The translations under genes and the position numbers were made by a program. Below are positions 61,687-64,000 of a DNA stretch of 64,000 bases, piece by piece. This DNA is from K23-9 sp964460665 (GTDB taxonomy: Bacteria > Planctomycetota > Planctomycetia > Pirellulales > Pirellulaceae): the NCBI GenBank assembly GCA_964460665.1, contig CAYWSL010000003.1:21995-85994 (forward strand), in the 5' to 3' direction. Each line of letters begins with the position of its first letter. The stretch's first letter is position 1. The notes below the pieces were generated by a model that saw nothing but the letters and a program-made list of their open reading frames with translations, was not told the DNA's origin and ran no database searches.

Positions 61687-63864
61687 GTGACGCGACTGGA
61701 TATTTTCAATCTTTTGTTTGTCGTTCTGTTTGTCGTGTTCTGCGCGTTCGGATGGTCTAAATTCCAGACGGATACGGAAGACGTTCTGCAGTGGCTTCCC
61801 GATGCTTCGGCAGAACGCCAGGAATACAATCGATTTGAAGAACAGTTTGGTTCCGATGATTTTCTTGTCATCACATGGACAGGCTGCACGGTTGACGATG
61901 CACGACTGGCGCAATTCAGTGAACGCGTCACCGACAAGAATCCGCTGATCCAGTCTGTCGTCAGTGGAGCGGACATGATCAAACGGGGGGCGACCGATCT
62001 AGGCCTATTAGAAAAGCAGATCTATCAGCGTTTCCGCGGTTTGTACTTCGGAATCGAGAATCCAAAACAGACACTTGTCATTGTCGAACTGTCCAAGCAA
62101 GGGTCGGCTAGCCGCCGTCAGTCATTGGATTTGATCAAGCAAGTCATCCAAGACATTCCCGATTTGGATCTGGACGGCGTGCTTTTCGGCGGATACCCGT
62201 ACCTGGGAATCAATCTGGATGATCAGCTAACACGTTCGGTGAAAACTTTACTCTTGCCGTCCTTTTTTCTTGCGACTCTTGTTTCGCTACTGTGCTTGCG
62301 CAACCTTCTTTTGTCGGGAATCGTGTTTGTGGTTGCGGTCGGCGCGTCAGCCTGCAGCGTCGCAATTGTGCCAATTTGCGGCGATAAATTTGGTGGGCTC
62401 ATGTCGATCATTCCGTCGCTTGTATTTGTCCTGGCCACTTCAGGAAGCATCCACCTGATCCGGTACAGCCTGAAGTCGATTGGTGATCCGTGGAAATTGA
62501 TATCGATCGGGTGGAAGCCCTGTACCATTTCGGCGCTGACGACGGCGATCGGAATGTTGTCACTTGAGCGAAGTAGTTTTCCGGCGATTAGAAAATTTGG
62601 ATTCTATTGTGCAGCAGGCACAGGGTTCGCGTTGCTGTTTCAACTGATCGTGCTCCCCTGGCTGCTGACTCGTTTCGGCGCTAGCGGCCAACACAAATTG
62701 GCAGCATGCGCCAGTAACAATCAAGCTTGGCCAAAGTTAGTGAGTCTGGTCCAGCGGCATCGGCTGATCATCGCCAGCGTCGGAGTCACATTCATGCTGG
62801 TTGCGGCATCCGGGCTGTTCAGGCTGGACGCGAGAGTCGATGTCGACATGCTGTTTGATCAACAATCCGAGATCATCAAATCACTCGCGACCCTTGAGGA
62901 TCAGATGGGGCCCATCAACCAGTCGGAGTTCCTGGTTGTCTTCGAAAATACGGAGCAGCAAAAGTTTCATGCTCGCGCCAAATTAGTCAGGAAGATCCAA
63001 CAATCACTCTCGTCGGTGCCGATCGTAGGAAGGACTCACTCGATACACAACTATATTCCGTCGGAACCGAAGGGAACCGGCATCGGTTCTGTCATGAAAC
63101 GATCCGCCTATCAGAAGAAGCTTGATGGAGCCCGAGAGAAACTTGCGTCGAATCGATACCTTGACATTGGCGAGAACACCGAGACTTGGCGGATTAGTTT
63201 GCGCTTCCCTTTGATGGCAGAGAACGATGTCAAAGGGCAGAAATGGATCGCGATCACGACAGCACAACAGGTACTGGATGATTCTGCCGCCAATCTTCAA
63301 TCCAGCACGCACTTCATTTACACCGGAAAAAGCCATCTGTTCCATAGCGCACAGCTGACGCTTTTGGAAGATCTCTTTCGTAACTTCATCTTGGCGTTTG
63401 TGATTATCACGCCAGTCTTGATCGTGGTATTGAGATCTCTTTCGCTAGGCTTGATCGCAATGATCCCCAACCTGTTTCCCATTCTTGTGATGTTTGGAAC
63501 ACTTGGCTGGATTGGATGCCCAGTCGATTTGGCAATCGCAATGACGGCATGCATTGCACTTGGAATTGCCGTGGACGACACGACGCACTTTCTGATGCGT
63601 TTCCGCGATTTTGGTGGAAATCTATCGAATGTTGTCAAACCGATCAGGGAGACAATGTCTCAATGCGGACCGGCGATGTTGCACACAACGGCCATTGGCA
63701 GCGCGGGGCTGATCGCTTTCATTCTTAGTGAAATGCTGGTGATCAGAAACTTCTCGTGGGCGATCACTGCCATGTTGGTGATCGCTTTGGTCGCTGACGT
63801 GCTGGTGCTGCCAGCGATTTTGTTTCTGCTTGCGCGGCGCTCTAGTGCTACACCCGGGAGTTGA
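61687..63864 (+). CDS. MMPL/RND-family transporter
   Basis: 725 residues with the two-repeat RND plan: one helix near the N terminus, a periplasmic loop (about 28-190) and a bundle of five helices (about 195-325), then the same layout again (helix about 356-376, loop, bundle about 555-715). Motifs such as GLMSIIPSLVFVLATSGSIH and ACIALGIAVDDTTHFLMRF, with the paired Asp of the proton relay in helix 10, are MMPL/HpnN-like. Such proteins export lipids or hopanoids. A GTG start at 61687 follows AAGGA by seven bases. With the thioesterase and acyltransferase it suggests export of an acylated lipid. Confidence 0.85.
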   Translation: MTRLDIFNLLFVVLFVVFCAFGWSKFQTDTEDVLQWLPDASAERQEYNRFEEQFGSDDFLVITWTGCTVDDARLAQFSERVTDKNPLIQSVVSGADMIKRGATDLGLLEKQIYQRFRGLYFGIENPKQTLVIVELSKQGSASRRQSLDLIKQVIQDIPDLDLDGVLFGGYPYLGINLDDQLTRSVKTLLLPSFFLATLVSLLCLRNLLLSGIVFVVAVGASACSVAIVPICGDKFGGLMSIIPSLVFVLATSGSIHLIRYSLKSIGDPWKLISIGWKPCTISALTTAIGMLSLERSSFPAIRKFGFYCAAGTGFALLFQLIVLPWLLTRFGASGQHKLAACASNNQAWPKLVSLVQRHRLIIASVGVTFMLVAASGLFRLDARVDVDMLFDQQSEIIKSLATLEDQMGPINQSEFLVVFENTEQQKFHARAKLVRKIQQSLSSVPIVGRTHSIHNYIPSEPKGTGIGSVMKRSAYQKKLDGAREKLASNRYLDIGENTETWRISLRFPLMAENDVKGQKWIAITTAQQVLDDSAANLQSSTHFIYTGKSHLFHSAQLTLLEDLFRNFILAFVIITPVLIVVLRSLSLGLIAMIPNLFPILVMFGTLGWIGCPVDLAIAMTACIALGIAVDDTTHFLMRFRDFGGNLSNVVKPIRETMSQCGPAMLHTTAIGSAGLIAFILSEMLVIRNFSWAITAMLVIALVADVLVLPAILFLLARRSSATPGS

Positions 63865-63880
63865 CCTTGAATGAAAGGGC

Positions 63881-63946
63881 GTAGCGGAAGTCGTCAAGAC
63901 TTTCGGCAAACCGGCAAAACCGAAAGTCACGCACGACTTCCGCTAC
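63881..63946 (+). terminator. Large nested hairpin after the MMPL gene
   Basis: Outer arms GTAGCGGAAGTCGT (63881-63894) and ACGACTTCCGCTAC (63933-63946) are perfectly complementary. Inner arms GACTTTCGG (63898-63906) and CCGAAAGTC (63920-63928) add nine more pairs. It lies 16 bases past the stop codon, so it may end the operon; it may also be a dispersed repeat element. No T tract follows. Confidence 0.6.
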
Positions 63947-64000
63947 GTAAATGACGTGATTTTCAATGATCAAGGTTATTTGCGAACTTCAGCACTAGTT

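Overview
The window reads as chromosomal DNA of a planctomycete, most likely a Rhodopirellula-like member of the Pirellulaceae. The reasons are two sets of DUF1592 (CxxCH) plus DUF1552 proteins, three formylglycine-type sulfatases, a PEP-CTERM protein, a PVC-type small basic protein, a giant Ser/Thr kinase fusion, large multidomain heme/cupredoxin proteins, and few strong Shine-Dalgarno sites. The sequence is a scaffold: three 100-N placeholders (3943-4042, 46302-46401, 48710-48809) all sit inside short tandem repeats.

Layout. 1-5.3 kb: 3' part of an S46 dipeptidyl-peptidase, a flippase-like membrane protein, a small basic protein and a fatty-acid desaturase. 5.4-12.1 kb: a PEP-CTERM protein, two convergent sulfatases, an MshEN-SPFH coiled-coil fusion and a small CxxC protein. 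12.2-16 kb: pepN and a divergent glycosyltransferase. 16.1-31.4 kb: two convergent operons, each with a DUF1592 + DUF1552 pair. The plus operon starts with a LolA-like EF-hand protein. The minus operon starts with a 1326-residue TIM-barrel/cytochrome/propeller/cupredoxin protein and ends with an isochorismatase-ThuA fusion and a membrane protein. 31.9-43.2 kb: an AhpD-like protein, then a minus-strand set of one membrane protein and three large glycosyltransferases, preceded by a kinase-STAND-FGE-like protein.

43.2-45.2 kb is gene-poor. It holds two small unknown genes, a complete tRNA-Cys(GCA) and a cluster of tetraloop-capped hairpins that may be a structured RNA. 45.2-48.6 kb is a polysaccharide-degradation pair: an alginate-lyase-like/SGNH fusion, then an iduronate-2-sulfatase-like enzyme. 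49-58.8 kb runs in one direction: LCAT-like lipoprotein, DUF4105 protein, acetolactate-synthase-like TPP enzyme, aldehyde dehydrogenase, Tes/MJ0619-type radical SAM enzyme, ArsM-like methyltransferase and a MerA-like flavoprotein, followed by a decayed partial copy of that last gene. 59.3-63.9 kb is a tight trio of thioesterase, condensation-domain acyltransferase and MMPL/RND transporter, resembling a lipid assembly and export unit.

The best candidates for undescribed biology are the radical SAM/methyltransferase/flavoprotein set, the thioesterase-acyltransferase-MMPL trio, the Cys-rich N-terminal module shared by two adjacent glycosyltransferases, the MshEN-SPFH fusion and the hairpin cluster at 44.8-45.0 kb. 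All functional calls come from reading translated sequence and motifs; no database search was run.
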